64,000 bases of DNA from CAVOXO01 sp963700425 (GTDB taxonomy: Bacteria; Actinomycetota; Acidimicrobiia; Acidimicrobiales; Microtrichaceae). The notes beneath the pieces were generated by a model, which saw only the letters and a program-made list of their open reading frames with translations, did no database searches and was not told where the DNA came from. The DNA is taken from NCBI GenBank assembly GCA_963700425.1, contig CAVOXO010000001.1, positions 1,612,001-1,676,000 of the forward strand, given 5' to 3'. The stretch's first letter is position 1. Each line of letters opens with the position of its first letter. Of this stretch, positions 37,298 to 47,668 are shown one piece after another. The position numbers were made by a program, and so were the translations under genes.

Positions 37298-37747
37298 ATG
37301 AGTCACACGGCGAGGGGAACGTGGCGGCGATGGGCGGGAGTCGGATTGACCACCATGATCGTCGTGACAGGCTGTGGCAGCGGTGACGAACCCGAGGCTG
37401 CGGATCCGACTGCCACGTTGGTCGACGACACATCCACGGCAGACCTCGGCGACTTCCCGATCCCCCTCCCGCCCGGAGCTGTCGGCGCCGGCACGACCGA
37501 CCAGGGGGACGTTCAGGTGGTTCTGTTCACGCTGCCGATCGAGGACCAGGAGGCCGCGATCGCCTTCTACGACGAGTGGACCGCTACACAGCCCGGCGGA
37601 TACCAGCGAGTCGTCGCTCAGTCAGGCGGCGTCACGTGGCAGAACGGAGCGGCTATCGGCGGCGAGTCCACCCGCGTCATTTCGGTGTTGTCTCCGATCG
37701 AGGGCGACGACATCATCTCGGTCACCCTGACCGCGACCGTCGAGTAG
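37298..37747 (+). CDS. putative lipoprotein, unknown function
   Basis: The 149-residue product has a hydrophobic leader ending VVTGC (lipobox) then an acidic stretch (GSGDEPEAADPTATLVDD). The domain that follows contains FPIPLPPGAVGAG and an IEDQEAAIAFYDEWTATQPGGYQRVVAQSGGVTWQNG stretch, which resembles small actinobacterial lipoproteins of unknown role. ATG 37298 follows GAAGGGGGT and begins the signal; the frame is open upstream from 36842. It is divergent from the SRPBCC gene and is probably monocistronic. Confidence 0.65.
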   Translation: MSHTARGTWRRWAGVGLTTMIVVTGCGSGDEPEAADPTATLVDDTSTADLGDFPIPLPPGAVGAGTTDQGDVQVVLFTLPIEDQEAAIAFYDEWTATQPGGYQRVVAQSGGVTWQNGAAIGGESTRVISVLSPIEGDDIISVTLTATVE

Positions 37748-38158
37748 GCGCGGCACCGGGGCACGGAGAGAGTCGACCGGATCACCGCCTCCGGCGGTGT
37801 CGACTCGCGACGGTCGCCGGATGCGCGGCCGCCTGCTGGAGCGCGACCCACCGGTGCCGGCGCTACGTTCACCATCGTGTCCGGTGAGACCGATCTCGAC
37901 ACGATGCCGGCGACGCTCTCGGTGACCCGCCGCCCGCTGACCGACGCGATCGTGTCGATCGACAACGCTCAGGGGCCACCATCGATCGGAGGGGGCATCG
38001 ATGCGGTGCTCGCCGAGCCCGAGGGCACACGACGATCAGACGGTCTGCCGCCGCCCGGTCGAGCGGACGACACCGGACGTCGCTGATCTTCGGCGGTATG
38101 TTGACACCCATCGTCACAGGACGGTGACGCGCCGACACCTTTGCCGATCGGAGCTGTG
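37748..38158. other. gene-poor stretch of about 410 bases
   Basis: Nothing here is clearly coding. A 69-codon frame (37877-38086, GTG start) is open but shows no recognisable motif. No hairpin strong enough for a terminator was seen. The last part carries the promoter of the YdeI-like gene. Confidence 0.4.
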
Positions 38159-38734
38159 GTGAATCCCGACGTCGATGCCTACATCAAGCGGTCCGACAAG
38201 TGGCCGGCCGAGATGACCGCCCTACGCGAGATCCTGCTGGGCTCCGCGCTGACCGAGGACATCAAGTGGGGAAAGCCCTGCTTCTCCCATGAGGGTGACA
38301 ACATCGTCATCCTCCAGGAGATGAAGGACTTCCTCGCCCTCATGTTCTTCAAGGGAGCATTGTTGAAGGACCCCGATTCCGTGCTCCAGGAACAGGGGCC
38401 GAACTCGCGATCGGCCCGCCGCATGTGTTTCACCTCGGTCGAGGACGTTGCCCGGCTGTCCGACACCGTGGCCAGCTACGTCGACGAAGCCATCGCCGTC
38501 GAGGACGCGGGCCTGGAGGTGGGACCGGCGCCCGACCTCGTCCTGGTCGAGGAGCTCCAGCGTCGCCTCGACGAGGATCCGGAGCTGATGGCCGCGTTCG
38601 AGGCGCTGACCCCGGGTCGGCAACGGGAATACAACCTCCACTTCTCCGGTGCCAAGCAGGCCACGACCCGCCAGGCCCGAGTCGAGAAGTACGCCCAGAA
38701 GATCCTCGACGGCAAGGGATTCCGCGACCGGTGA
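38159..38734 (+). CDS. YdeI/DUF1801-OmdA family protein
   Basis: The 191-residue protein joins a DUF1801-type domain (PDVDAYIKRSDKWPAEMTALREILLGS, TEDIKWGKPCFSHEGDNIVILQ) and a C-terminal OmdA-like part (VEELQRRLDEDPELMAAFEALTPGRQREYNLHFSGAKQATTRQAR), the common YdeI arrangement. The biochemical role is unknown, though members are linked to stress resistance in other species. GTG 38159 (or 38156) precedes the conserved start; TTG 38141 is weaker. The gene converges on the osmoprotectant-binding protein gene, with a strong hairpin between. Confidence 0.82.
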   Translation: MNPDVDAYIKRSDKWPAEMTALREILLGSALTEDIKWGKPCFSHEGDNIVILQEMKDFLALMFFKGALLKDPDSVLQEQGPNSRSARRMCFTSVEDVARLSDTVASYVDEAIAVEDAGLEVGPAPDLVLVEELQRRLDEDPELMAAFEALTPGRQREYNLHFSGAKQATTRQARVEKYAQKILDGKGFRDR

Positions 38735-38855
38735 GACGCGGCCGCCCCGGCGGGACGGCCTTGCCGTTGGGGGACCTGTCGCGACCGTCCGAACCGGGTG
38801 GCGGCACATCGTCTCCGGGCCCATCGCGCAGTCCTGGAGATACCCCGACCGCGAA

Positions 38856-38887
38856 GGAGGGACGATCGCGCCGGCGATCGTCCCTCC
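38856..38887. terminator. strong hairpin terminator between convergent genes
   Basis: GGAGGGACGATCG (38856-38868) pairs perfectly with its inverse at 38875-38887, giving a 13-bp stem with a 6-base loop. It lies between the YdeI-like and OpuAC-like genes and can end both transcripts. No T-run follows. Confidence 0.7.
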
Positions 38888-38935
38888 CTGGGTGCTGTCG
38901 AATAGCGCCGAACGGTTGTCGACTACCGAATCAAT

Positions 38936-39955
38936 TCAGACAAGGCCCTTCTCCTGGAGGTAGCTCTCGGCCACCGCCCGGGGATCCTCACCATCGGCGG
39001 ACACCCGACGGTTGAGCTCAGCCATGGTCTCTTCGTCGAGTCCGGCGAAGATCGTGTCGGCAAGGGCCTGGAACGCCTCGGGAGCCTGCTGGTACACGCT
39101 GTCGGGCATCGTCATCGACACGTTGTAGAGGACGAACACACCGGGGTCATCGACAAGGTCGAGGTTCAATGCCGGAATGCGGCCATCGGTGGTGAAGACC
39201 TCACCGAACGTGCAGTTGCCGCTGGCGGTCTCGTCGTAGATGACACCCGTGTCGAGGATCTCGACCTGGTCCTCGGGAACCGTCGAGTCCCGTTGCGTCC
39301 TCGAGCAGCACGAGGCCGTCGGGGCGGTTGGGGAACTCCGTCTCCATGCAGACCGTTGCGTCCGCTGTTGTCGTTGACATACTCCATCATCGCCTGCAGA
39401 TTGCCGCCCGCAGCCGGAGAGTCCGCAGCCGTGGCGAACCCGTAGGTGTCGTTGAACGGCGAGACGCCGACCCAACGGATGTTGTTCTCCTGGAGATCCA
39501 TCGAGCACACGTCGTTCGACAGCGTCGCCGCGTCGAAGCTGGGGTCCTCCTGTGCGAGGTGCACGGTCCACCCGGTGCCGTTGTACTCGAAGTACGTGTC
39601 GATCTCGTTCGCGACGAGAGCGTCGCGGTTGACGACCGTGCCACCCAGGTTCGTCGAATCGGTGACGGTCGCGCCACCGGCCTCGAGCCCGACGATCGCC
39701 AGCTGGCCGAGCACGAACTGCTCGACGAAGTCCTTCGACCCGACGTTGATGTCGAGACCGCTGAAATCCAGTTCACTGAGCGAGGAGACCGACGCGTCCG
39801 CACCACCGATGGTCTCGCAGTCGGCCAGGGCGGTGTTCCCACCGCCGTCGGTACCGTCGCTGGCGTCATCGTCGTCACTCCCACACGCTGCTGTCACGAA
39901 GGCGACGGCAGCGAGAGCGGCGGCGAGACGCAGTGGATATTCGATGGGGTCTCAT
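38936..39955 (-). CDS. OpuAC/OpuBC-like osmoprotectant-binding lipoprotein (several frameshifts)
   Basis: Across frames the protein reads as a glycine-betaine/choline-type binding protein. There is a lipobox VTAACGSDDD, then INVGSKDFVEQFVLGQLAIVG, NRDALVANEIDTYFEYNGTGW, VGVSPFNDTYGFAT, a separate frame with ATVCMETEFPNRPDGLVLLED, and finally DQVEILDTGVIYDE to YNVSMTMPDSVYQQAPEAF. Breaks fall near 39925, 39370 and 39290. ATG 39955 has AAGGAGAACC upstream. The solute-binding domain is otherwise complete, about 335 residues. Its partner permease survives only as a tail upstream. Confidence 0.78.
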
Positions 39956-40035
39956 TGATGGGTTCTCCTTGTTGTTGTCATTGATGGGTGCTTCGAGAAC
40001 GGCCGCGACGACACCACGCACCGCGTGGCGTCGAG

Positions 40036-40113
40036 TCACAGTCCGCTGGGGCGTAGTGCCTTCTCGATCAGCGCGGCGATCCAGTCGACCGTCAACGCAA
40101 CGAGCGCAGTCAT
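40036..40113 (-). pseudogene. C-terminal remnant of osmoprotectant ABC permease
   Basis: The minus strand encodes VMTALVALTVDWIAALIEKALRPSGL followed by a stop at 40036, a typical last helix and tail of OpuAB/OpuBB-type permeases, which end in a basic-Pro-x-Gly-Leu motif. It lies directly upstream of the binding-protein gene, as the permease of such operons often does. The remaining gene is missing: right after this tail the sequence becomes the transposase remnant on the other strand. Confidence 0.6.
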
Positions 40114-40756
40114 CACCGCTTGTGCGCTCACCCCCGCCAACGCCGGCGACGGCCCGGCCGGGATCGCGTTACTCCACGACGAAGAGCCAGGCCTGCAGGT
40201 GCTGGGCGACCCCGCGTACGGGTCCGGACCCGTCCGGGCTGGCCTCGACGACGCTGAACACACCGCGGTGATCAAACCCTGGCCACTCGGCACCAACCCA
40301 CGCGTCGGCGACGACCAGTTCGCCCGCGACGACTTCGATGTCGACTACGACACCCCCACCGTGACCTGCCCCAACAACGAAACCGTGCCCATCAGCGCTT
40401 CGGGGCGAGCATCGTTCGGTTCACGCTGTCAGGACTGCCCGGTCCGTTCACGCTGCACCGCATCGGCCAACGGCACGACGTTCCGTGTCGGTGACCACGA
40501 CGAACTCCTCGCCACAGCCCGAGCCGAGTGGCGCGACGGCATCGGCGCCGATGACTACCGCCAACACCGACCCACGGTCGAACGATCCATCGCCTGGCTC
40601 GTCCGCAAAGGCCACCGACGAGTCCGCTACCGAGGCGTCGCCGCCAACCAGATCGGGCTCGCCCACCGGGCCGCCGCCATCAACCTCCAACGACTCATCA
40701 ACCTCGGCGTCGGCCTTGACCTGGAGCGTCCCACCTGGCACTTCCACACCGCCTGA
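40111..40756 (+). pseudogene. IS1182-type DDE transposase, 5' truncated
   Basis: The frame shows the C-terminal half of an IS1182/IS5-like DDE transposase: ITACALTPANAGDGP, then VLGDPAYGSGPVRAGL with the second catalytic Asp, a CxxC-x5-C cluster (CQDCPVRSRC), and PTVERSIAWLVRKGHRRVRYRG with the final Glu. The N-terminal DNA-binding part and first Asp are missing. The open frame reaches back to 40025, but recognisable sequence begins near 40111, directly at the end of the permease remnant, which marks the insertion or deletion junction. Confidence 0.8.
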
Positions 40757-40890
40757 ACACCGCACCACCCCGAACCCCAAGCACAAGTCCAGCGGCCAAC
40801 GCCCGCGTCGAACCAACAACCAACCCGAGACCACCACCCCCAGCGACCCCCGCTACACGCGTTGTTCAGCAGTCTCCCAGGGCACTACAC

Positions 40891-42640
40891 CTAGGCGGTG
40901 GGCTGGCCGCCCAATTCGGCGACGGCCTCGCCCACGGTGTCGTGAAAGGCGTCGGATCCGAGCAGCTCGGTGACGCCGTAGGTGTCCAGGTCCGCTCGGA
41001 CGTCCGATGCCGCGTCCGCGAAGGCGAGCTTCACACCGCGATCGCCGAGCTCGTTGACGACCTGTTTGATCGTTTCTCCGCCGCTGAAGTCGACGTCCGA
41101 GATCGCGCCGGCGTCCACCACGACACAGACGACGTCGGGAGCGCCGTCGCCGACCAGTTCAAGGATCTCCTCGTTGAAGCGGTTGGCGTTCGCGTAGTAA
41201 AGGTCGGCGGCGAACCTGTACACGACCAGCCCGGGTGCCGATCTCACTCCCGCTGCCACCGGCACCGTCTTCACGTGCCCGCCGGCCGTGGTCACCACCA
41301 CCGTGTCGTTGGGGCGGTAGCCCCGCCGCAGGTGGTCGATCATCGAGGCCACGATCGCGAGGATGATCGCCTGCTCGATCCCGACGGTCACGACGACCGC
41401 CGCGGTGAGGAATGCAACGGCGAACTCGCTGCGTCGCACCCTGAAGAGCTTGCGCATGCCGGCGATGTCGACGAGTTCGATTCCGATGAGGAACACCACC
41501 GACGACAGCACCGCGTTCGGCAGGTATTGCAGTGGCTTGGTGAGGAACAACAGCACGATGAGAACGATGCCGGCCGTGGTCATCTGCGCGACCTGGCTTC
41601 GTCCCCCTGCACCGTCCACCATCTGGGTCTTCGTGGGGCTGCCGTTGACGACGAACGTGCCGGAGAGGCCCGCCGTCACGTTCGACATCGAGAGGCCGAC
41701 CAGGTCGACGTTCTCGTCGAACTGCTCTTCGTACTTCGCCGCGTACGCGCGCGACGTGGCTGCGCTCTGAGCGAGGATGACGATGAAGATCGCACCCGCC
41801 GTGCCGAGCAGCGCGGTGAACTCCGACCAGGACACGCCGCTCGGCCATCCGAAGCTGGGCAGACCACCGGGCACCTTTCCCAGAGTGGCCACGCCGTCGC
41901 CGGCGAGATCCCAGTTGTCGCTGACGATGATCGCGCCGATCACAGCGATCAGCGCGCCGGGGATCCGTGGGTTGATCCGTTTGAAGACCAGGATCACCGC
42001 GATCACGGCGAGCGAGACGTAGACGGTGGCGCTGTTGCGCGAACCGAAGTCCGACAGCGTGCTGATGAACTTCTCCACATCTCCGCTGGAGGACGACACC
42101 AGCTTGTCGCTGGACGGCGTCGAGGAGTGCCCAACATCCCGCCGACCTGCCCCATGGCCACCTGGATGCCGACGCCGGTGAGGAATCCGATGAGCACGCT
42201 CCGCGAGCAGGAAATCGGCGATGAACCCGAGCTTCGCCAGGCGCGCCAGGAGCAGGATCGCCCCGGTGACGATGGCGAGCATCCCCGCGAGCGTGACGTA
42301 CTGGGGCGACGCGATCGGGGCCATGCCGGCGAGGCCTGCGGCCATGATCGCTGCGGTCGCGGAATCGGCGCCGACGACGAGGTGACGCGACGAGCCGAGC
42401 GGGGCGAAGATCGCGATGGGGATGAGGATCGTGTACAGGCCGGTGATCAGCGGCATTCCCGCGATCGACGTGTACCCCATCACCTCGGGAATACCCGAGC
42501 GCGGCGAGGGTGACACCCGCCGCCACGTCCATGGGAATCCTCTTCGGATCGACGGGCAGGATCCCCTGGAGAAGCGGGAGTCGCCGACGGCGCGGGATGG
42601 CATCATCGGCACCGGACGGCACCTCGGGATTGTCGGGCAT
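40891..42640 (-). CDS. SulP family anion transporter with STAS domain (three frameshifts)
   Basis: The protein spans three frames. Its start is MPDNPEVPSGADDAIPRRRR, then GVTLAALG; from about 42495 IPEVMGYTSIAGMPLITGLYT continues; near 42205 SVLIGFLTGVGIQVAMGQVGGMLG lies in another frame; from about 42130 the frame to the stop is intact. That part holds the second half of the transport domain (NVTAGLSGTFVVNGSPTKTQ) and the STAS domain (VVCVVVDAGAISDVDFSGGETI). The family imports sulfate, bicarbonate or other anions. ATG 42640 is the start; the corrected length is about 580 residues. Confidence 0.8.
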
Positions 42641-42791
42641 CGGTGCAACATATCCGGCCACGCTCGGGCCTGCCCTGCTCGATTGTCGCCACGATCGGGA
42701 TCCGTCGTCGGCGGCCATCGGCGAGACGCCGGCCCTCGGCGAACAGGGTGTGCGCGACCGATGAACCCCAACGACCACCTACCGTGATCCG

Positions 42792-43809
42792 ATGGCCCCT
42801 CCGACCCCACTCTCCATCCTCGACCTCGCGATCGTCGGCCGTGGCGACACCGTGAGCGAGGCGCTCGAAGCCAGCGTCGCCGTCGCTCAGGCAGCCGAGA
42901 AGCGGGGATACCGACGCGTCTGGTACGCCGAACACCACAGCATGTCGTCCATCGCGTCAGCGGCGACCGCAGTCCTGATCGCCCACGTCGCCGCCCACAC
43001 CGACCGGATCCTCCTCGGCTCGGGCGGCGTCATGCTCCCCAACCATTCGCCGCTGACCATCGCCGAGCAGTTCGGAACGCTCGCCTCCCTCCATCCCGGG
43101 CGTATCGAGCTCGGCCTCGGCCGCTGCCCCGGGCAGCGACGAGGCCACCACGCGGGCCCTGCGGCGGGCACCGGAGGACGCCGCGTCGTTCCCCCGCGAC
43201 GTTCTCGAGCTCCAGGCCTATCTGTCGGGCGACAGTATCGTCGCTGGTGTTCAGGCCGTTCCCGGAGCCGGCACGTTCGTTCCCCTGACGATCCTCGGAT
43301 CGTCGCTCTTCGGCGCCCAGCTGGCCGCCGAGCTGGGACTGCCCTACGGATTCGCATCGCACTTCGCGCCCTCCGCCCTTCAGAGCGCGGTAGCCCTCTA
43401 CCGACGCACCTTCCAGCCATCGCGGCAGCTCGACCGCGCCCACGTCCTCGCCGGGGTCAACGTGATCGTCGGCCCGACCAGCGAGGACGCCGCCGCCATG
43501 TTCGAGCAGGTGAAGCGGATGCGAGTGGCGTCGTTCCTCGGCCGGGGCCGACGGTTCACCGATGACGAACTCGACCATCTCGTCGTCTCTCCGCCGGGCC
43601 ACCAGATCACCGCGATGATGCGTCACAGCGTCGTCGGCACCCCACAGACGGTGCGGTACCAGCTCGACGACTTCGCACGCTACGCGGACGCCGACGAACT
43701 GATCGTGGTCCTCAACGCCACATCGATCGAGAGCCGACTCAGATCGGTCCACCTGCTCGCCGACGCCTACGCCTACGACGATCAACCGGCCGCGATTCGT
43801 CTCAACTAG
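42792..43809 (+). CDS. luciferase-like flavin-dependent monooxygenase (LLM), frameshifted
   Basis: The N-terminal frame has LSILDLAIVGRGDTVSEAL, YRRVWYAEHHSMSSIASAA and LGSGGVMLPNHSPLTIAEQFGTL, all typical of the LLM class group related to alkanal monooxygenase alpha chains. Near 43125 one extra T moves the text from GLGRCPG into the frame APGSDEATTRALRR, which continues FVPLTILGSSLFGAQLAAELGLPYGFASHF and ends at 43809. The corrected protein is about 338 residues. It would use reduced flavin to oxidise an unknown substrate. It is divergent from the SulP gene, about 150 bp away. Confidence 0.85.
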
Positions 43810-43977
43810 GCCGTTCGTCGGGGACGTTCCCGCCGATGGCCGAGAAGAGCGATCAACGGCGGAGCTCGGCACGCGTCCCGGCGACTCCGGCGGCGCGGGT
43901 GTTTCGCCGGCTCAGAGGCGTCTCGATGGGCAGGCGACGCTCCATCCCACACTCATCGCGATCATCAAGCGGTGGAC

Positions 43978-44430
43978 TCAGAGCTGCTTCGTGCGTAGAG
44001 CGCTCCAAGCTCCCGAGGACCACAGCGCCCACCCGATGAGAACCGGCTGGAAGAACAGTCTCACTACGCGTGAGGTATCGGACTCCAACCCGAACGCGTC
44101 GGTGCCCTCCACCAGTTGAGCGATGTTCCCGGGAAAGATCACCACGAAGAAGGCCGCTGCGACGAGTCCGACGATCACCCGGTACTTCGCTGCCAGCAGC
44201 AACGCTGTGCCAATGAGGACCTCGACAACCCCCGAGAGCACCACGACGACGTCGGGGTCTCCCGGGAACCAGTCAGGAACCTGCGCCAAGAACTCGCTCC
44301 GAGACCACCAGAGATGGCTCGAGCCCGCGAACACGAGCGCTGCTCCGAGCAGGAGCCGAAACGCTGTCTGGGTTCGGCTGACCCCGGACTGCGTGCCGGC
44401 CGCCACAACGCGGTCCATCAATCCATGCAT
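43978..44430 (-). CDS. DoxX-like membrane protein
   Basis: The 150-residue product has four membrane segments: TAFRLLLGAALVFAGSSHLWW, VVVVLSGVVEVLIGTALLLAA, VIVGLVAAAFFVVIFPGNIAQLV and VVRLFFQPVLIGWALW. The pattern and length fit the DoxX-like family. FPGNIAQLVEG in the third loop is common in this group. No obvious partner is next to it; it converges on the LLM gene and stands upstream of a short gene-poor stretch. Function is unknown. Confidence 0.8.
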   Translation of the reverse strand: MHGLMDRVVAAGTQSGVSRTQTAFRLLLGAALVFAGSSHLWWSRSEFLAQVPDWFPGDPDVVVVLSGVVEVLIGTALLLAAKYRVIVGLVAAAFFVVIFPGNIAQLVEGTDAFGLESDTSRVVRLFFQPVLIGWALWSSGAWSALRTKQL

Positions 44431-44676
44431 TCCGAGACCCTAGAAGCACCCGGCCTCTTTCTCGGCAAGCCGGACCGAGCCGACCGCATCTCGGCGTGTG
44501 GTGTTCCCGGCGACGCCGATCACGATCGCCAGCCGCCCTACCGAGCCCGACAAGCCCGGAACTGCCACGCCCTCAGCATGTCACCGTCGGTCGATGCTGG
44601 GTGATGCCGAAAGCCCGGGCGCAGCGCGGTCGACGTTCAGATCGACTCCACGGTTGACAGTTTCCGCAGAGGTAGA

Positions 44677-45121
44677 TTGGCGCGGGAGGTCCGAAAGTTG
44701 TTCGGAAGAGTCAAGCTGTTCGAGGATCGCCAGCTCGGACAGCTCACCCGACAGCGCGGTGGGTGGCGAGGCTACGTGGAGATCGAACCGCACCTTTCGA
44801 TCCCTTTGATGATTCCTGGGACGCGATCTGGTCCCGACGACGCTGCCCTGGATCTCGCGCGGACCATCCCTGTCGCGTACGACGCAATGTCGAACTCCAA
44901 TCGCGGCCGCTCTCGACGACCATCGAGCGGCCGCGGTCCACGGCGACACTGGTGACGATCGCGCCGACCCGGTACCGGGGTCTGTTGCCGTCATCGCCCT
45001 CGACGGGCTGCTTGTGGTCCAACTTGCGTACCGGGTCGAATGGGATGACGATCACACGCTCGGCGTCTGCCTGCGAGACGGCGAGCTGGTCGAATTCAGC
45101 GGATCCATTCTCGAGCCGTGA
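44677..45121 (+). CDS. hypothetical protein hidden by a frameshift (DUF6985-like?)
   Basis: Two adjacent frames give one likely protein. The first has LFEDRQLGQLTRQRGGWRGY, then EPHLSIPLMIPGTRSGPDD and LARTIPVAYDAM. After a break near 44890 the second has AAALDDHRAAAVHG, VAVIALDGLLVVQLAYRVEWDDDHTLGV and LRDGELVEFSGSILEP, ending at 45121. The last part, YRVEWDDDHTLG to the Leu-Glu-Pro end, is a convincing beta-rich C-terminus of a small actinobacterial protein. The start is uncertain (TTG 44677). I would compare it with DUF6985; that is a guess. Confidence 0.5.
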
Positions 45122-45409
45122 GACGCCGAGTTGCCACGAGTTGACGGACACCCTGATCGTCTCCGCCGCGGTCGAGGAGCGTTGGACCCATGTGTCGTTG
45201 CGGAGCGATGTGGAACCGCAGCTCCAGGTGGGCACTCCAGTGCACAAGGGCCTGCCGCAGTGTCAGGAACGCTCTGACCACGGCAACCGCGATCTGTGTC
45301 AGCGGAGCGACTCGAACCGGTGCACCAAGTTCTGAACCAACCCGGCCGAGGTCACAGGTCTGCCCGGGGACGGACCCGCCCGGTCAGCCCGTCACGTTGC
45401 GTCCGGTGC

Positions 45410-46562
45410 TCAGCGCGGAACCAGCCAGGCGTCCGTGACGCCGTCTACGTCCGCGGCGAGCAGCGGATCGTTGGTGCGAACGCACACGCCGGCGCCCGAG
45501 GCGAGCATGTGACCGGGACCGTTGCCGCACTGCGCTGCACCGGTCGGGAGCGCTGCTCCGGTGTCCAGGCGCTTCGACGCCAACTCGACTGTGCCTGCTG
45601 CCGCGTCCCACAGGTAGATGTCGGAGCTGGTGTTGGTGTCGAGCGGATCCAGATTGGTCGCCTCGCTGTAGAGGGCGACGACCCGGCCGTCGGCGGAGAT
45701 GTCGATGGGGATGGTCGAGCCGTCCGGCGCAGAGCCCGGAAGGGAGGTGACCCCGCCGGTGTGCACGTCGAACAGCTGCGGCGAGAACGGCTGGCCCGGC
45801 GTGACATCGGTTGCGGCGATGAAGCGACCGTCCTCGGAGAGCGCAACCGAGTTGCCGAACACGATCAGCCCGGCCGGAGCGGGCGTCGTGGTACCGCTCT
45901 GGCGGTCCCACAGCAGACGAGCGCTGGTCCCGCCCGCCGTCCTGGTCCAGCCAGTAGTAGAGGACGAATCGACCGTTCGCGCTGACCGCGTCGAGCGCCA
46001 CGGTACCGAACCCCGGACCGCCGTGGGGGCAGTCGACCTCGGCGGCGGTGGCGAGGGTCCGAACCCGACATGCCACCGCGAATATGCCGAACGAACCAGG
46101 GCGACCGAAGATGGCGACGGATCCGTCGTCGGGTACGACCGGCGCGTTCTGCGCAACAGCGGTCGACCACGTCGTGGACGTTCCGGAGACCCGGTCGAAG
46201 ACCCCGTAGACCCCGCCGAAGCCGACGAAGGACACGTAGCGCCCGTTGCGACTGATCCGTGGCTCGCTCACCGTGAACTCGGCCACGCGTTCGACCGAGC
46301 CCGACGCCCGGTTTCGCAGGAAGGTGTCGGTCGTGCCGTTCGTGTCGCCGGGCACGAGATTGTCGGCCGCCGAGCTGAACGCAACGAAGCTGCCGTTGCC
46401 GCTGATGCTGGCCCCGGTCGTCACGTCGTTGCCGTAGATGTTGCCGGTCCCGAGTGACAGCGGTCCCGAAGCGGGCGCGCTCGGCGCAGGCGGAGGTCCG
46501 CAGGCAGCAATCAAGGTTGCGGCAACGGCTCCCAGCACGAACCGCTTCAAGCGTGTCGACAT
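45410..46562 (-). CDS. secreted beta-propeller (TolB/PD40-like) lipoprotein, frameshifted
   Basis: The product has a signal and lipobox (VAATLIAACGPPP), a Pro/Ala linker, and repeated propeller blades such as DVTTGASISGNGSFVAFSS, EPRISRNGRYVSFVGF, ALDAVSANGRFVLYYW and ALSEDGRFIAATD. Each carries the SxDGRFVAF-type motif of PD40 repeats. The frame breaks near 45935: the first frame continues RDQRSSAV while the second gives RLLWDRQSGTTTPAPAG to the stop at 45410. About 384 residues after correction. It is likely surface-exposed; its role is unknown. Confidence 0.75.
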
Positions 46563-46917
46563 CGCGTTCCCCCGGTCTCGTCCCCTGACGTAGACGCCCA
46601 TCGTGGCAGACCGACGTGTCCGAGGCTGGGTCCGTGCACGGCTGGACGATTCTGAGTGAGCACCTCGCGCTCGGCGACCGATCGGACGACGTGCTGCGAG
46701 GAACGAACTCAGCCCCTCAAGGGCTGGGCATGGTGGTGTCGGAGGGGCGACTCGAACCATCACCCCACGCGAATGCTGACCATCCGACGGGCGGTTGACG
46801 CCTTCACGGCGCAGCAACACCGGGCGCGTTGCGTTCGCGACGTGCCCGGCATCGTCGGCTTCGAATGGCCATGGGGCCGTCAGTGCCGACACGTGTCATA
46901 CGCGATAGATTTGAGGT
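46563..46917. other. gene-poor stretch with repeat copy A and the MazF-pair promoter
   Basis: Nothing convincing is encoded in these 355 bases. They hold the promoter side of the propeller gene, the first copy of the 48-base repeat (46734-46781) and, at the right end, an AT-richer stretch (CATACGCGATAGATTTGAGGT) just before the antitoxin gene. That stretch probably carries its promoter and operator. Confidence 0.5.
46734..46781 (-). repeat. 48-bp direct repeat, copy A (tRNA 3'-end-like)
   Basis: This segment matches 48977-49024 at 46 of 48 positions. On the minus strand it contains GGTTCGAGTC, like a tRNA T-loop, and ends in ACACCA like an acceptor end with CCA, but the flanking stems do not pair well and no cloverleaf forms. 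It may be a tRNA-derived attachment-site remnant. Confidence 0.7.
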
Positions 46918-47169
46918 ATGACGATGATCAGTTTCAGGGTCGACGACGCCGAGGCGACAGCGGCGCAACGCTGGGCAGACGAGCTCGGCATCGACAAGTC
47001 CGAGTTGCTTCGCGATGCGCTGCACCGTCACCTGACCCGACTCGCATCGGAGCACGACGCCGACACCTGGCTGGACCAGCCACTCACCGGCCACGAGTCA
47101 GCGATCGGCGAGATCGCGGACTGGGGACCAGCCGAAGACTGGGCAGACTGGGCCGATGCAACGCGGTGA
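46918..47169 (+). CDS. ribbon-helix-helix antitoxin of a MazF pair
   Basis: The 83-residue protein starts ISFRVDDAEATAAQRWADELGIDKSELLRDALHRHL, a clear RHH DNA-binding motif, and has an acidic, Trp-rich tail (DWGPAEDWADWADA) of the kind that binds the toxin. It overlaps the toxin gene by 14 bp. Antitoxin and complex probably repress their own promoter, which carries an AT-rich patch just upstream. The gene is short but complete. Confidence 0.85.
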   Translation: MTMISFRVDDAEATAAQRWADELGIDKSELLRDALHRHLTRLASEHDADTWLDQPLTGHESAIGEIADWGPAEDWADWADATR

Positions 47170-47464
47170 GGTGTGGTTCGCAGCGACACCAGGTGGGGAT
47201 CGTCCCGTTCTCGTGCTCACCCGAGACCCAGTCGCCGATCGCATCGGATCCGTGGTCGTAGCGGCGATCACGCGCACGGTCCGAGGACTCGTCTCCGAAC
47301 TCGAACTCACTGCCATCGACGATGGCGTCCCAACGGACTGCGTGGTCAACTTCGACAACATCCACACCATTCCGAGAGACGCGTTCCGCCGACCTGTCGC
47401 CACGCTCGAACCCCCGCGACTGGCGCAGGTCTGCCGAAGTCTGCGCGACGCCACCGGTTGTTGA
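47156..47464 (+). CDS. mazF: MazF/PemK family toxin (endoribonuclease)
   Basis: The 102-residue toxin has the MazF core: RGEVWFAATPGGDRPVLVLTRD, VVVAAITRTVRGLVSELEL, and VVNFDNIHTIPRDAF. MazF toxins cut RNA at short sequences and stop translation. The start overlaps the antitoxin by 14 bp, the usual order (antitoxin first). Length and motifs are typical, and nothing is broken. This is the first of two such pairs in the island. Confidence 0.9.
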   Translation: MQRGEVWFAATPGGDRPVLVLTRDPVADRIGSVVVAAITRTVRGLVSELELTAIDDGVPTDCVVNFDNIHTIPRDAFRRPVATLEPPRLAQVCRSLRDATGC

Positions 47465-47668
47465 GAGGGCTCCGGCCCAACCCGCGATCGCACCGCGACA
47501 GACTCGACCAAACCCCGGGCACCCCAGAGCCACCGACAATCCCAACAAGTCGGCGATTCATTTCACGGCGTTCCCGGCGACCACTCCCCCGGCGGTTGCC
47601 GCTCACTTCCGCTCATTGCTGTGGGCTGCCGCTAGCAATCGGTTGGCAAATCGACACACCTCTGGACG

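Noticed and set aside
37877..38086. 69-codon plus-strand frame as a gene
   Set aside because: No homology-like motif or ribosome-binding site; kept only as a note in the gene-poor stretch.
46734..46781. Functional tRNA gene on the minus strand
   Set aside because: T-stem and acceptor strands do not pair and no 5' half is present; only the 3'-end likeness remains.
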